The notes: a model not told the origin generated them from the sequence alone. 63,482 bases of DNA from Streptomyces sp. NRRL F-5727 (GCF_000719555.1 NZ_JOGX01000036.1:1-63482); one strand, 5' to 3'. Counted from the first letter of the stretch, positions 8,040 to 16,233 are shown. Numbers and translations: made by a program.

Positions 8040-9431
8040 ATGAAGGCCCACGACGCGATGTACATCGGTGGGGAGTGGCGCCCCGCGGCCTCCTCCGGGA
8101 CGATCCCCGTCACCGATCCGGTCACCGAGCAGGTCATCGCCCACGTGCCGGCCGGCACCGCCGAGGACGTCGACGCCGCCGTGCGCGCCGCCCGCGCCGC
8201 GCTGCCCGGCTGGGCCGCCACCCCGCCCGCCGAGCGGGCCGCCCGGATCGCCGCCCTGCGCGACGTGCTCGCCGCCCGCGCCGGCGAGATCGCCGCCACC
8301 GTCACCGCCGAGCTCGGCGCCCCGCCGAAGCTCGCCGCGGCCGTGCACGCCGGACTGCCGGTCAAGGTCGCCGGCTCGTACGCCGAACTCGCCGCCACCC
8401 ACCCCTTCGTGGAGAAGGTCGGCAACTCCACCGTCTACGCGGAGCCGGTCGGCGTCGTCGCCGCCATCACGCCCTGGAACTACCCGCTCCACCAGATCGT
8501 CGCCAAGGTCGCCCCGGCTCTCGCCGCCGGCTGCACCACCGTCCTCAAGCCCGCCGAGGACACCCCGCTCACCGCCCAGCTCTTCGCCGAGGCCGTCCAC
8601 GAGGCGGGCCTTCCGGCCGGCGTCTTCAACCTGGTCACCGGCCTGGGAACGGTCGCCGGCCAGGCCCTCGCCGAGCACCCCGACGTCGACCTCGTCTCCT
8701 TCACCGGCTCCACCGCCGTCGGCCGCCGCATCGGCGCCCTCGCCGGCGGCGCCGTGAAGCGGGTCGCCCTCGAACTCGGCGGCAAGTCCGCCAACGTGAT
8801 CCTGCCCAGCGCCGACCTCCCCAGGGCCGTCGCCGTCGGCGTCGCCAACGTCATGTCCAACTCCGGTCAGACGTGCAGCGCCTGGACCCGGATGCTGGTC
8901 CCCGCGGAGCGGTACGAGGAGGCCGTGGCCCTCGCCGCCGAGGCCGCCGCCGCATACGTCCCCGGCGAGCGCCTCGGCCCGCTGGTCAGCGCCCGCCAGC
9001 GCGACCGGGTCCGCGGCTACATCGAGAAGGGCGTCGAGGAGGGCGCCCGGCTCGTCGCGGGCGGCACCGAGGCCCCGCTGGAGACCGGCTACTACGTCTC
9101 CCCGACGGTCTTCGCCGACGTCACCCCCGGGATGACCATCGCGCAGGAGGAGATCTTCGGCCCGGTGGTCTCCCTCCTCCGCTACGAGGACGAGGAGGAG
9201 GCCCTCGCGATCGCCAACGGCACCGAGTACGGCCTCGGCGGCGCCGTCTGGGGCGAGGAGACCGAGGCGGTCGCCTTCGCCCGCCGCATGGAGACCGGTC
9301 AGGTCGACATCAACGGCGGCCGGTTCAACCCGCTCGCCCCCTTCGGCGGCTGGAAGCGCTCCGGCGTCGGCCGGGAGCTCGGCGCGCACGGCCTCGCCGA
9401 GTACCTCCAGACCAAGTCCCTCCAGTTCTGA
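8040..9431 (+). CDS. Aldehyde dehydrogenase, NAD(P)-dependent
   Basis: A 463-residue protein of the ALDH superfamily, which oxidises aldehydes to carboxylic acids. The cofactor-binding segment PWNYPLHQ, the glycine motif [11 protein letters not shown], the catalytic Glu in ELGGKSANV and the nucleophilic Cys in [11 protein letters not shown] are all present, as is the late EEIFGPVV motif. The start ATG at 8040 is preferred because GGGGAAG sits five bases before it and the protein then opens [15 protein letters not shown], close to the family norm; an ATG at 8028 in the same frame is the alternative. A shortened alcohol dehydrogenase remnant follows after 34 bases, suggesting an original alcohol-to-acid oxidation pair. 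A TetR-type operator lies upstream. Confidence 0.93.
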   Translation: MKAHDAMYIGGEWRPAASSGTIPVTDPVTEQVIAHVPAGTAEDVDAAVRAARAALPGWAATPPAERAARIAALRDVLAARAGEIAATVTAELGAPPKLAAAVHAGLPVKVAGSYAELAATHPFVEKVGNSTVYAEPVGVVAAITPWNYPLHQIVAKVAPALAAGCTTVLKPAEDTPLTAQLFAEAVHEAGLPAGVFNLVTGLGTVAGQALAEHPDVDLVSFTGSTAVGRRIGALAGGAVKRVALELGGKSANVILPSADLPRAVAVGVANVMSNSGQTCSAWTRMLVPAERYEEAVALAAEAAAAYVPGERLGPLVSARQRDRVRGYIEKGVEEGARLVAGGTEAPLETGYYVSPTVFADVTPGMTIAQEEIFGPVVSLLRYEDEEEALAIANGTEYGLGGAVWGEETEAVAFARRMETGQVDINGGRFNPLAPFGGWKRSGVGRELGAHGLAEYLQTKSLQF

Positions 9432-9465
9432 GCCCCGACCCGCCCCGCAGTAAGGAGAGACACCC

Positions 9466-9735
9466 GTGATCCGTGCCGCCGTCCTGCCCGCCGTCGGTGC
9501 CCCGCTGGAGATCACCGGCATCGAGCTGCCCGAGCCCGGCCCGGGCCGGGTCCGGATCCGGCTCGCCGCGGCCGGCGTCTGCCACTCCGACCTGTCGCTG
9601 ACCAACGGCACCATGCGGGACGGCCGCTTCGACCTGGGCGCCCTCGTCACCGAGCGGATCACCCTGGACGGCATCCCCGGCGCCTTCGACGCCATGCTCG
9701 CCGGAAAGGGAGGCCGCGCCCTCGTCGTCTTCTGA
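9466..9735 (+). pseudogene. Collapsed zinc-alcohol dehydrogenase remnant (in-frame internal deletion)
   Basis: The 89-codon frame joins the first ~47 residues of a zinc-dependent alcohol dehydrogenase (ITGIELPEPGPGRVRIRL, then GVCHSDLSLTNGT) directly to the last ~37 residues (GRFDLGALVTERI, FDAMLAGKGGRALVVF). A normal family member has about 360-370 residues, so some 270-280 residues, including the GHE zinc ligand, the structural zinc lobe and the Rossmann fold, are missing without a frameshift. The GTG start has a strong AAGGAGAG ribosome-binding site, so it may still be translated. It directly follows the aldehyde dehydrogenase on the same strand. It cannot be an active dehydrogenase as read; a sequencing or assembly collapse is the alternative explanation. 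Confidence 0.8.
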
Positions 9736-9788
9736 CCCGGACCACGACCCCGGGGCCCGGACCCACGGTCCCGGTCCCGGGGTACGGC

Positions 9789-10520
9789 TCAGGCGGCGGC
9801 CCGCAGCAGGATGTCCTCGTACACCTTCGGGTCGTCGCCGTGCACCACCGGCCAGCCGACGCCGTACGCCCCCTCCCAGCCCACCTCGACGCCCGGGTTG
9901 GCGATGTCGCTGCCGTCCGGCAGGAACAGGTGCGGGCTGCACCGGATCGCGTCCGTCCGCGAGAGCGCCGTCTGGTCGGCGAGCGCGCGGCGGGCCCGGC
10001 CGTCGTCCAGGGCCTCCTCCAGCGCGGCGACGTCGACCACGCCGGTCTCCCGGGCGACGTCCAGGATGACCCGCCGGTTGCTCACGCACCGGGACTCGGC
10101 CCAGAAGGCCCGGCGCAGCCCCAGGTCGAGGAGTTCCGAGGCCCGCAGCGACTGCTCCTTGGCGGCGAGCACCGCTTCGAGGGCCGGCAGGGTCGTGGAC
10201 GGGTAGAGCCAGTCCTTCGCCTGCCACAGCTGCCACCCGGCCGCCGGCTCCAGCGAGGCCATCCGGGCCACCTCGCTGTCCGTGCCGGGGCGCGGGCTCG
10301 GCGCGTCGTTGAGCAGCTCCAGCGGGAAGGCGCGCAGGTCGAAGGCGACCCGGTCCTCCAGGCCCAGCCGGGCCCGGGTGGAGTGCAGCCGGTGGATCGC
10401 GAGGTGCGCGAACGAGCACCAGAGGTCGGAGTGGACGACGAGGACGCCGGGCGGCGGCGTCTCGACCGCGGCGGGCGCCGCGCCCTGCTCGGCGGTGTTC
10501 TCGGTGCTGTTCTCGGCCAT
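9789..10520 (-). CDS. DsbA/FrnE-like thioredoxin-fold protein with a single active-site cysteine
   Basis: A 243-residue protein. After a polar N-terminal extension of about 24 residues comes the thioredoxin-fold strand VLVVHSDLWCSFAH, followed by a helical insertion and the cis-Pro-containing segment CSPHLFLPDGSDIANPG, as in the DsbA / 2-hydroxychromene-2-carboxylate isomerase group. The usual CxxC is reduced to C35-S-F-A, so classical dithiol exchange is not possible; monothiol chemistry or a glutathione-S-transferase-like role remains possible. There is no signal peptide, so it is cytoplasmic. It is convergent with the ADH remnant and lies downstream of the DMT transporter with a 24-bp tandem repeat at 10567-10630. 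Confidence 0.8.
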   Translation of the reverse strand: MAENSTENTAEQGAAPAAVETPPPGVLVVHSDLWCSFAHLAIHRLHSTRARLGLEDRVAFDLRAFPLELLNDAPSPRPGTDSEVARMASLEPAAGWQLWQAKDWLYPSTTLPALEAVLAAKEQSLRASELLDLGLRRAFWAESRCVSNRRVILDVARETGVVDVAALEEALDDGRARRALADQTALSRTDAIRCSPHLFLPDGSDIANPGVEVGWEGAYGVGWPVVHGDDPKVYEDILLRAAA

Positions 10521-10566
10521 GGCCGGGTTCCCTTCGGCAGACGTGAGTGGTGGAGACGTCCGCTCA

Positions 10567-10630
10567 GACGTGCGTTCAGGCGTGAGCGGAGACGTGCGTT
10601 CAGGCGTGAGCGGAGACGTGCGTTCAGGCG
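10567..10630. repeat. 24-bp tandem repeat, about 2.7 copies, running into a gene end
   Basis: The unit begins GACGTGCGTTCAGGCGTGAG and repeats exactly at 10567-10590 and 10591-10614, with a partial third copy at 10615-10630. Because 24 is a multiple of three, expansion or contraction keeps frame. The third copy contains the stop codon of the DMT transporter gene on the minus strand (10624-10626). The rest lies between that gene and the DsbA-like gene. Confidence 0.85.
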
Positions 10631-11562
10631 AGCTGGATGGTGAGCGAGCCGGCGAGCAGCAGGGCGAGACCGAGCGCGCGCGGCCGGGTGAGGGGGCGCC
10701 GGGGCAGCCGGAAGAGTCCCTTGTGGTCGATGACGGCCGAGGTCAGCTGCTGGCCCGTCACGGTGAGCGCGATGGTCACGGCGGCGCCGATGGCCGGTAT
10801 GAGCAGGAAGGTGCCGGTCACGTACGCGGCGGCGCAGGCACCGCCGAGCCATCCCCACCAGGGCATCCCCTTCAGCGGGGCGACGCGCGGGGCCGGGGTG
10901 CGCCGGGTGGCCCGCAGCACCAGCAGGACGACGGCGATGGTGAGGGTCGCGACGGCGAAGCTGATCAGGGCGACGGTGAGCGGCGCGTCGAGCCGTTCCC
11001 GCAGCTGGGCGTTGACCGCGCCCTGCACCGGCAGCACCCCGCCCGCGACGATTCCGAGGACCGGCCAGCCCGTACGGGCGGCGGGCGAGAGCCGGGCGGC
11101 GCCCGCCGGGGCCGCGCCGCGTCCGCCCCGGATGATCACGACGATGCCGGTGAGGACGGCGGCCGCGCCGAGGACCGTGCCGGCGCTGAGCGCCTGCCGC
11201 TCCAGGCCGAGCAGGCCGAAGAGGTCGAGGGCGAGCGAGGCGAACATCTGGCCGGTGACGAAGAGTCCGACGCTCGCCAGGGCGCCGAGCCGGGGGAAGA
11301 GCAGGATGCCGCTGGTGATGTAGAGCGGGCTGGCCAGCCCGCCGAGCAGTTGCCAGGGCGGTACGTCCGGGAGTCTTCCCAGTGCGCCGAGGGTCCCGGC
11401 GGCCAGCGCCAGGGCGGCCAACAGGGCGGTGGCGAGGCTCAGTTGGAGGGTCGAGGCGCCGTACGGGGTGCCGACGGCGGAGTTGAGCTGGAGGTTGGCC
11501 GACGCCTGGACGGCGAGGAGGCAGCCGACGAGGAGCGCGACGGCGAGCAGTGCGGTGTGCAT
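10624..11562 (-). CDS. DMT-superfamily transporter, YdcZ/DUF606 type
   Basis: A 312-residue membrane protein with about ten transmembrane segments and two homologous halves. Each half opens with the DUF606 signature: ASANLQLNSAVGTPYGAS near residue 20 and QGAVNAQLRERLDAPLTVAL in the middle. Bacterial DUF606 proteins are often single 140-residue half-proteins; this is the fused, duplicated form. The family is thought to export small metabolites, with substrates mostly unknown. The start ATG at 11562 is chosen because the protein then begins with its first membrane helix. It is divergent from a TetR gene, with two strong operator-like palindromes between them, so it is very likely the TetR target. 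Confidence 0.85.
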   Translation of the reverse strand: MHTALLAVALLVGCLLAVQASANLQLNSAVGTPYGASTLQLSLATALLAALALAAGTLGALGRLPDVPPWQLLGGLASPLYITSGILLFPRLGALASVGLFVTGQMFASLALDLFGLLGLERQALSAGTVLGAAAVLTGIVVIIRGGRGAAPAGAARLSPAARTGWPVLGIVAGGVLPVQGAVNAQLRERLDAPLTVALISFAVATLTIAVVLLVLRATRRTPAPRVAPLKGMPWWGWLGGACAAAYVTGTFLLIPAIGAAVTIALTVTGQQLTSAVIDHKGLFRLPRRPLTRPRALGLALLLAGSLTIQLA

Positions 11563-11613
11563 CAGGTATCTCCCTCGTGGAACGGCCGCGCGGGGCAGGA
11601 CGACGACCCCCGC

Positions 11614-11675
11614 AAGTGGACGCCGTGTCCGTTTAGAGTGGCACACGGAGACCCAAACGGACAAGGTGTCCACTT
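11614..11675. promoter_or_regulatory. Paired TetR operators in the divergent DMT/TetR promoter
   Basis: Two 21-base sites, at 11614-11634 and 11655-11675, are inverted copies matching at 19 of 21 positions, with 20 bases between them. The inner arms TGTCCGTTT and AAACGGACA are perfect complements, the outer parts read AAGTGGAC and GTCCACTT, and each site is itself an imperfect palindrome. This is the classic layout of a self-regulating TetR with a divergent efflux target. Confidence 0.8.
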
Positions 11676-11702
11676 AGGTGGGGGAGAAGTAGGGTCGGAC
11701 CC

Positions 11703-12488
11703 ATGAGCGACCACGAGCGGCACGGTCCCGCGGCGGACCCGGTGCGGAAGACGAAGGGGGCGGCCCGCCGTCCGGCGGACCGCCCCACCCCCGCCGAGCG
11801 GGATCTGATCGGCGTGCTCGGGCCGGCCGGCGACCCGCTGCCCGCGGGTGACCTGCTGGCCGCCGGCGACCTGTCGGCCGCGGGCGACCTCCAGGTCGAC
11901 GCGCGCCCCGCCGCCGCCCCACGCCGCCGCGCCGACTCCGAGCGCAACCGCGCCCAGATCCTCGCCGCGGCCGAACGGCTCTTCGCCGAGGGCGACCCAC
12001 GGACCGTCACCATGGACCGCATCGCCAAGGCCGCCGGCGTCGGCCGCGCCACCCTCTACCGGAGCTTCCCCGATCCGTCCTCGGTCGCGGTGGCGCTGCT
12101 CGACGAGCACGAGCGCCTGCTCCAGGGCCAACTCGTCTACGGCCCGCCGCCCCTGGGGCCCGGCGCACCCGCGGGGGAGCGGCTCGCCGCGTTCTACCTC
12201 GCGATGCTCGACCTCCTGGAGAAGCACCTCCCGCTGGCCCTCGGTGCGGAGACCGGCCCCGAACGCTTCCGCACCGGCGCGTACGGCTTCTGGCGGGTCC
12301 ACGTCCGCACCCTGCTCGTCGCCCACGGCACCGAGGACCCGGACGCCCTGGTCGACACCGTGCTCGCCCCGCTCTCGCCCGAGCTGTTCGCCTTCCAGCG
12401 GCACGAACTCGGGCTCTCCGCCGAGCGGATCGGCGCCTCACTCGCGGCGTTCGCCCGCGGACTCCTCCAGGCGGGCGCCCGCCCCTGA
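11703..12488 (+). CDS. TetR-family repressor with a long N-terminal extension
   Basis: A 261-residue protein. The helix-turn-helix domain (RAQILAAAERLFAEG, then VTMDRIAKAAGVGRATLYR) begins only at about residue 80. The first 80 residues are a basic and then Ala/Gly/Asp-rich extension containing four near-repeats of the pentad (P/A)AGDL, which is unusual for TetR proteins. The C-terminal domain ends ARGLLQAGARP. The first ATG at 11703 is used because there is no better internal start before the DNA-binding domain. It faces the YdcZ-type transporter across a promoter with two matching operators, so it probably represses that exporter and itself. Its 3' end overlaps the opposing EamA gene by 51 bases. 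Confidence 0.87.
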   Translation: MSDHERHGPAADPVRKTKGAARRPADRPTPAERDLIGVLGPAGDPLPAGDLLAAGDLSAAGDLQVDARPAAAPRRRADSERNRAQILAAAERLFAEGDPRTVTMDRIAKAAGVGRATLYRSFPDPSSVAVALLDEHERLLQGQLVYGPPPLGPGAPAGERLAAFYLAMLDLLEKHLPLALGAETGPERFRTGAYGFWRVHVRTLLVAHGTEDPDALVDTVLAPLSPELFAFQRHELGLSAERIGASLAAFARGLLQAGARP

Positions 12489-13385
12489 CACCGGGACGGC
12501 GGACTCGCGCGGGCGGGACCGGGACACCGCCACCCCCGCCAGGCACAGCGCGCCGCCCAGCAGCGTCAGCGCCCCGGGCAGCTCGCCGAGGAGCGCCCAG
12601 GCCATCAGGACGACCAGGGCGGGCACGGCGTAGGTGGTCGCGCCCATCCGTCCCGCGGTCGTCCGCGCCAGCGCGTACGCCCAGGTCGTGAAGGCGAGCG
12701 CGGTCGGGAACACCCCGAGATAGACCATGTTCGCGGTCGCCGACAGCGGCGCCCGCGCCGCCTCCGTCACCAGCTGCCCGGCGAACGGCAGGCAGGCCGC
12801 CGCGCCGATCGCGCAGCCGAACGTCGTCACCTGGAGCGCGCTCGCGTGGGCCAGGGCCGGCTTCTGCGCCACGACCCCGCCGGCGTACGCCACCGCGGCC
12901 AGCAGGCAGAGCGCGACGCCCAGCACCGAGGCGTGACCGTCCTCGCCGGACATCGACAGCCCCACGGCCACCGCGCCGGCGAAGGACACCGCCATGCCGG
13001 CCAGCAGGCGCGGCGGCAGCCGCTCGCCCAGGAAACGGGCGCCGAGCAGCGCGATCAGGATCGGTCCGATGTTCACGAGCATCGCGGCCGTCCCGGCGTC
13101 CACCTCCTGCTCGCCCCAGTTCAGCACCACCATGTACACCCCGAACCACAGCAGCCCGGAGACCAGGATCCCGGGCCAGGCGGCCCGCGGCGGCAGTCCC
13201 TCCCGCCGGGCCAGGAGCACGGCCCCGAGGACCAGCGCCCCGGCGAGCAGCCGCCCGAGGGCGAGCGCGCCGGGGGAGTAGGCGGACCCGGCGCTGCGGA
13301 TGGAGACGAAGGCGGAGGCCCAGAGGACGACGGTGACCCCGGCGGCGGCGACCGCGAGCCGGGCGGAGGAGACGGAGTTCGGCAT
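12438..13385 (-). CDS. EamA/DMT-family transporter (RhaT-like)
   Basis: A 315-residue protein with ten predicted transmembrane segments and the two EamA repeats (VVLWASAFVSIRS at the N-terminus; YLGVFPTALAFTTWAYAL and VPALVVLMAWALLGE in the second half). Such proteins export amino acids, metabolites or drugs; the substrate cannot be read from sequence. The ATG at 13385 is chosen because translation then begins right before the first helix. Its last 17 codons overlap the 3' end of the convergent TetR gene, so the polar C-terminal tail (SAVPVSGAGARLEESAGERRE region) is coded opposite the TetR tail. A GGACC/GGTCC palindrome lies 20 bases upstream. Confidence 0.88.
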   Translation of the reverse strand: MPNSVSSARLAVAAAGVTVVLWASAFVSIRSAGSAYSPGALALGRLLAGALVLGAVLLARREGLPPRAAWPGILVSGLLWFGVYMVVLNWGEQEVDAGTAAMLVNIGPILIALLGARFLGERLPPRLLAGMAVSFAGAVAVGLSMSGEDGHASVLGVALCLLAAVAYAGGVVAQKPALAHASALQVTTFGCAIGAAACLPFAGQLVTEAARAPLSATANMVYLGVFPTALAFTTWAYALARTTAGRMGATTYAVPALVVLMAWALLGELPGALTLLGGALCLAGVAVSRSRPRESAVPVSGAGARLEESAGERRE

Positions 13386-13404
13386 GCCCCCGACGGTAGG
13401 ACCC

Positions 13405-13418
13405 GGACCCTTCGGTCC
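13405..13418. promoter_or_regulatory. Small palindrome upstream of the EamA transporter
   Basis: GGACC-CTTC-GGTCC, an inverted repeat 20 bases before the EamA start. The upstream ArsR-like gene on the same strand is a possible regulator, but nothing else links them. Confidence 0.3.
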
Positions 13419-13549
13419 ACACCGCATTATCGCCCGCCCCCGCGCCGGCCCGCCCCGCCCCCGCGTCAGCCCGCCCGCCGCGTCAGCCCGCCCCCTCACG
13501 CCGGCCCGTGCTCCTGCCGCGGCGCCGACCTGACCTCACTCGCCGCACC

Positions 13550-14245
13550 TCACCGCAGCGCGTCCGCCTCGATCCCCAGCTCCCGCCGCAGCGCCCGCTC
13601 CCCGGCCGGGGTGACCTTCACCGCTCGCGCGGACCCGATCCGTACGCACCAGCCGCTGTCCAGCGCGTGCGCGCAGAGCGCCGCTCCCGCGAGCCCCGCG
13701 AGGTGCGGGCGGCGTTCGGTCCAGTCCAGGCAGCCGCGCGCGAGCGGCCGCCGCCCCTTCGGCACGAGGGGGATGCCGAGCCCGGCGAACCACTCCAGGC
13801 CGTCGTCCGTGAGGGCGAACCCGGTGTCCTGGCGGAGCAGTCCGCGTGCGGTGAGCGCGTCCGTGACGGCGGTCCCGAGCCGTCCGGCGAGGTGGTCGTA
13901 GCAGGTACGGCCCCGGGCCATCGCCCGACCGGCGCTCGCGGCGGCCAGCGAGCGGGGCGGCTCGTCCGCGACCGGCCCGGCGAGGTTCGCCAGCTCCTCG
14001 ACGAGCTGCGCGATCGCGGGACCGGCGAGCCGCACATACCGGTGCCGACCCTGCCGCTCCTCCGCGAGCACGCCGCCCGCGACCAGCTTCCCGAGGTGTT
14101 CGGTCGCGGTGGACGGCGCCACGCGCGCGTGGCGGGCGAGTTCCCCCGCCGTCCAGGCCCGCCCGTCGAGCAGGGCGAGCAGCATCGCGGCCCGGCTCTC
14201 CTCCGCGAAGAGCGCCGCGAACGCGGCGAGATCACTGGCTCCCAT
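13550..14245 (-). CDS. ArsR-type winged-helix transcriptional regulator
   Basis: A 231-residue protein whose N-terminal 75 residues form an ArsR-like winged helix (FAALFAEESRAAMLLALLDG, then VAPSTATEHLGKLVAGGVL and the wing RQGRHRYVRLAG). The remaining ~150 residues include TCYDHLAGRLG and a second winged-helix-like segment (DTGFALTDDGLEWFAGLG; VKVTPAGERALRREL), as in the long ArsR proteins of actinobacteria. Cysteines are present (TCYDH, RGCLDW, LCAH, GWC) but no ArsR metal-box pattern ELCVC is seen. It lies between a TetR gene (18 bases upstream) and the EamA exporter (164 bases downstream), all on the minus strand, so control of the exporter is plausible. Confidence 0.85.
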   Translation of the reverse strand: MGASDLAAFAALFAEESRAAMLLALLDGRAWTAGELARHARVAPSTATEHLGKLVAGGVLAEERQGRHRYVRLAGPAIAQLVEELANLAGPVADEPPRSLAAASAGRAMARGRTCYDHLAGRLGTAVTDALTARGLLRQDTGFALTDDGLEWFAGLGIPLVPKGRRPLARGCLDWTERRPHLAGLAGAALCAHALDSGWCVRIGSARAVKVTPAGERALRRELGIEADALR

Positions 14246-14263
14246 GGGTCCAGCATCCCGCGC

Positions 14264-14926
14264 TCACGCTTCGGCCCGCCCCGAAACGTGCGCCTCCCGC
14301 TCGTACTGCGCCCCCAGACCCTCGAGCAGCGCGCGCAGGCCCGTGGTGAAGGCACCCTCGTCGACCTTCTCGCGGTGCTCCGCGAGGCGGTGCGCCTGGC
14401 CGAGGTGGGGGTAGTCGGCGGGGTCGTACGCCGTCTCGTCGTCGACGAAGCCGCGCGCGAAGGAACCGAGGGCCGAGCCGGTGACGAAGTACCGCATCAG
14501 GGCGCCGATGTGGGTGGCCTGGGCGGGCGGCCAGCCGGCCCGGACCATCGCGCCGAAGACGGCGTCGGCGACCTTGAGGCCCGCGGGGCGGCGGCCGGGT
14601 CCCTGGGCGAGCACCGGGACGATGTGCGGATGGTCGGCGAGGGCGGCCCGGTAGGACAGCGCCCAGTCGTGCAGGGCGGTGCGCCAGTCGCGCGGGTCGC
14701 CCGGTTCGAACATCGACAGGTCGATCTTGGCGCTGACCGCGTCCGCGACCGCGTCGAGGATCTCGTCCTTGGTGCGGAAGTGGTTGTAGAGCGAGGGTCC
14801 GCTCACGCCGAGCTCGGCCGCGAGCCGCCGGGTCGAGAGGGCGGCCAGCCCCTCCGCGTCGACGAGCGCGCCCGCCGTCTCGACGATGCGGTCTCGGCTG
14901 AGCAGGGGCTTGCGCGGTCGGGCCAT
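14264..14926 (-). CDS. TetR-family repressor, divergent from an acyl-CoA dehydrogenase
   Basis: A 220-residue protein with an N-terminal TetR helix-turn-helix (RDRIVETAGALVDAEGLAAL, then LGVSGPSLYNHFRTKDEIL) and a TetR_C-like ligand domain rich in aromatic residues. The ATG at 14926 (MARPRKPLL) is preferred to one three codons upstream because most family members start so. It is divergently transcribed from the acyl-CoA dehydrogenase, with an operator between them whose close relative lies before the aldehyde dehydrogenase at 8040. A fatty-acyl or acyl-CoA effector is therefore likely, by inference. Confidence 0.88.
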   Translation of the reverse strand: MARPRKPLLSRDRIVETAGALVDAEGLAALSTRRLAAELGVSGPSLYNHFRTKDEILDAVADAVSAKIDLSMFEPGDPRDWRTALHDWALSYRAALADHPHIVPVLAQGPGRRPAGLKVADAVFGAMVRAGWPPAQATHIGALMRYFVTGSALGSFARGFVDDETAYDPADYPHLGQAHRLAEHREKVDEGAFTTGLRALLEGLGAQYEREAHVSGRAEA

Positions 14927-14952
14927 GGCGCACATAGTAGGCCCGCACCGAT

Positions 14953-14972
14953 AAAACTAGCAGTGGTAATTA
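14953..14972. promoter_or_regulatory. TetR-type operator between the TetR and acyl-CoA dehydrogenase genes
   Basis: The site begins AAAACTAGCAGTGGTA and matches 15 of 20 bases of the one at 7950-7969. It lies 22 bases before the acyl-CoA dehydrogenase start and 27 bases before the TetR start, so bound protein would block both promoters. Confidence 0.65.
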
Positions 14973-14994
14973 AACGGATGGGTGAGGTGGCACC

Positions 14995-16146
14995 GTGGAT
15001 CTGGCGCTGAGCGAGGAGCAGCAGGACGTCCGGCGGCTCGCCGAGGACTTCGTCGCCCGCGAGGTCGCCCCGCACGTCGTCGCGTGGGACCGTGCCGAGG
15101 AGGTGGACCGGGGCATCGTGAAGAAGCTCGGCGCGGTCGGCTTCCTCGGGCTCACGATCCCGGAGGAGTACGGCGGTTCCGGCGGCGACCACCTCTCGTA
15201 CTGCCTCGTCACCGAGGAGCTGGGGCGCGGCGACTCCTCCGTGCGCGGGATCGTCTCCGTCTCCCTCGGCCTGGTCGCCAAGACCATCGCCTCCTGGGGC
15301 AGCGAGGAGCAGAAGCGGGCCTGGCTGCCCCGGCTCGCCTCGGGTGACGCGCTCGGCTGCTTCGGGCTCACCGAGCCCGGCACCGGCTCCGACGCGGCCG
15401 GCCTGAGCACCCGGGCCGTCCGCGACGGCGACGACTACGTGATCGACGGCGCCAAGATGTTCATCACCAACGGCACCTGGGCCGACGTCGTGCTGCTCTT
15501 CGCGCGGACCGGCGACGCGCCCGGCCACAAGGGTGTCTCCGCCTTCCTCGTCCCCACCGACACCCCCGGCCTCACCCGCCGCACCATCCACGGCAAGCTC
15601 GGCCTGCGCGGCCAGGCCACCGCCGAACTGGCCCTGGAGGGTGTGCGCGTCCCGGCCTCCGCGATGCTCGGCCCCGAGGGGAAGGGCTTCTCCGTCGCCA
15701 TGTCCGCCCTCGCCAAGGGCCGGATGTCCGTCGCGGCCGGCTGCGTCGGCATCGCCCAGGCCGCCCTCGACGCCGCCGTGCGCTACGCGGGGGAGCGCGA
15801 GCAGTTCGGCAGGCCCATCGCCTCGTACCAGCTCGTCCAGGAGCTCATCAGCGACATCGCCGTCGACGTGGACGCGGCCCGGCTGCTGACCTGGCGGGTC
15901 GCCGACCTCGTCGACCGGGGCGAGGAGTTCGCCACTGCCGCCTCCCAGGCCAAGCTGTTCGCCTCCGAGGCCGCCGTCCGCTCCGCCAACAACGCCCTCC
16001 AGGTCTTCGGCGGCTACGGCTACATCGACGAGTACCCGGTCGGCAAGCTGCTGCGGGACGCGCGCGTGATGACCCTCTACGAGGGCACCAGCCAGATCCA
16101 GAAGCTCATCATCGGCCGCGCGCTCACCGGCGTCTCCGCCTTCTGA
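14995..16146 (+). CDS. Acyl-CoA dehydrogenase (short/medium-chain type)
   Basis: A 383-residue flavoprotein that introduces the alpha-beta double bond into acyl-CoA esters, passing electrons to ETF. The length and motifs are canonical: [28 protein letters not shown] and [10 protein letters not shown] in the FAD/substrate region, [28 protein letters not shown], and the catalytic Glu363 in LYEGTSQIQ. The GTG start follows GGTGAGGTGGCACC. It is transcribed divergently from a TetR gene whose operator sits at 14953-14972. Substrate chain cannot be deduced; the glutamate near the C-terminus excludes the isovaleryl-CoA type. Confidence 0.93.
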   Translation: MDLALSEEQQDVRRLAEDFVAREVAPHVVAWDRAEEVDRGIVKKLGAVGFLGLTIPEEYGGSGGDHLSYCLVTEELGRGDSSVRGIVSVSLGLVAKTIASWGSEEQKRAWLPRLASGDALGCFGLTEPGTGSDAAGLSTRAVRDGDDYVIDGAKMFITNGTWADVVLLFARTGDAPGHKGVSAFLVPTDTPGLTRRTIHGKLGLRGQATAELALEGVRVPASAMLGPEGKGFSVAMSALAKGRMSVAAGCVGIAQAALDAAVRYAGEREQFGRPIASYQLVQELISDIAVDVDAARLLTWRVADLVDRGEEFATAASQAKLFASEAAVRSANNALQVFGGYGYIDEYPVGKLLRDARVMTLYEGTSQIQKLIIGRALTGVSAF

Positions 16147-16194
16147 CCCGCCCTCGCGCGCGGGCTCCCTCTGAGTACCGGTCTGAGTATCCGG

Positions 16195-16220
16195 GCGGAT
16201 GTGGCGCCGGCCACATCCGC
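16195..16220. terminator. 11-bp perfect hairpin before the YiaAB gene
   Basis: GCGGATGTGGC and GCCACATCCGC surround the loop GCCG. The hairpin starts 48 bases after the acyl-CoA dehydrogenase stop and ends 13 bases before the next start, so it is either a terminator or a leader hairpin. Just before it, CTGAGTA occurs twice 12 bases apart (16171 and 16183). Confidence 0.5.
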
Positions 16221-16233
16221 CGATCCTGTCCCC

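Noticed and set aside
9466..9735. A genuine small protein gene
   Set aside because: Both ends match a zinc-alcohol dehydrogenase so closely that an internal deletion is the simpler reading; kept as a pseudogene.
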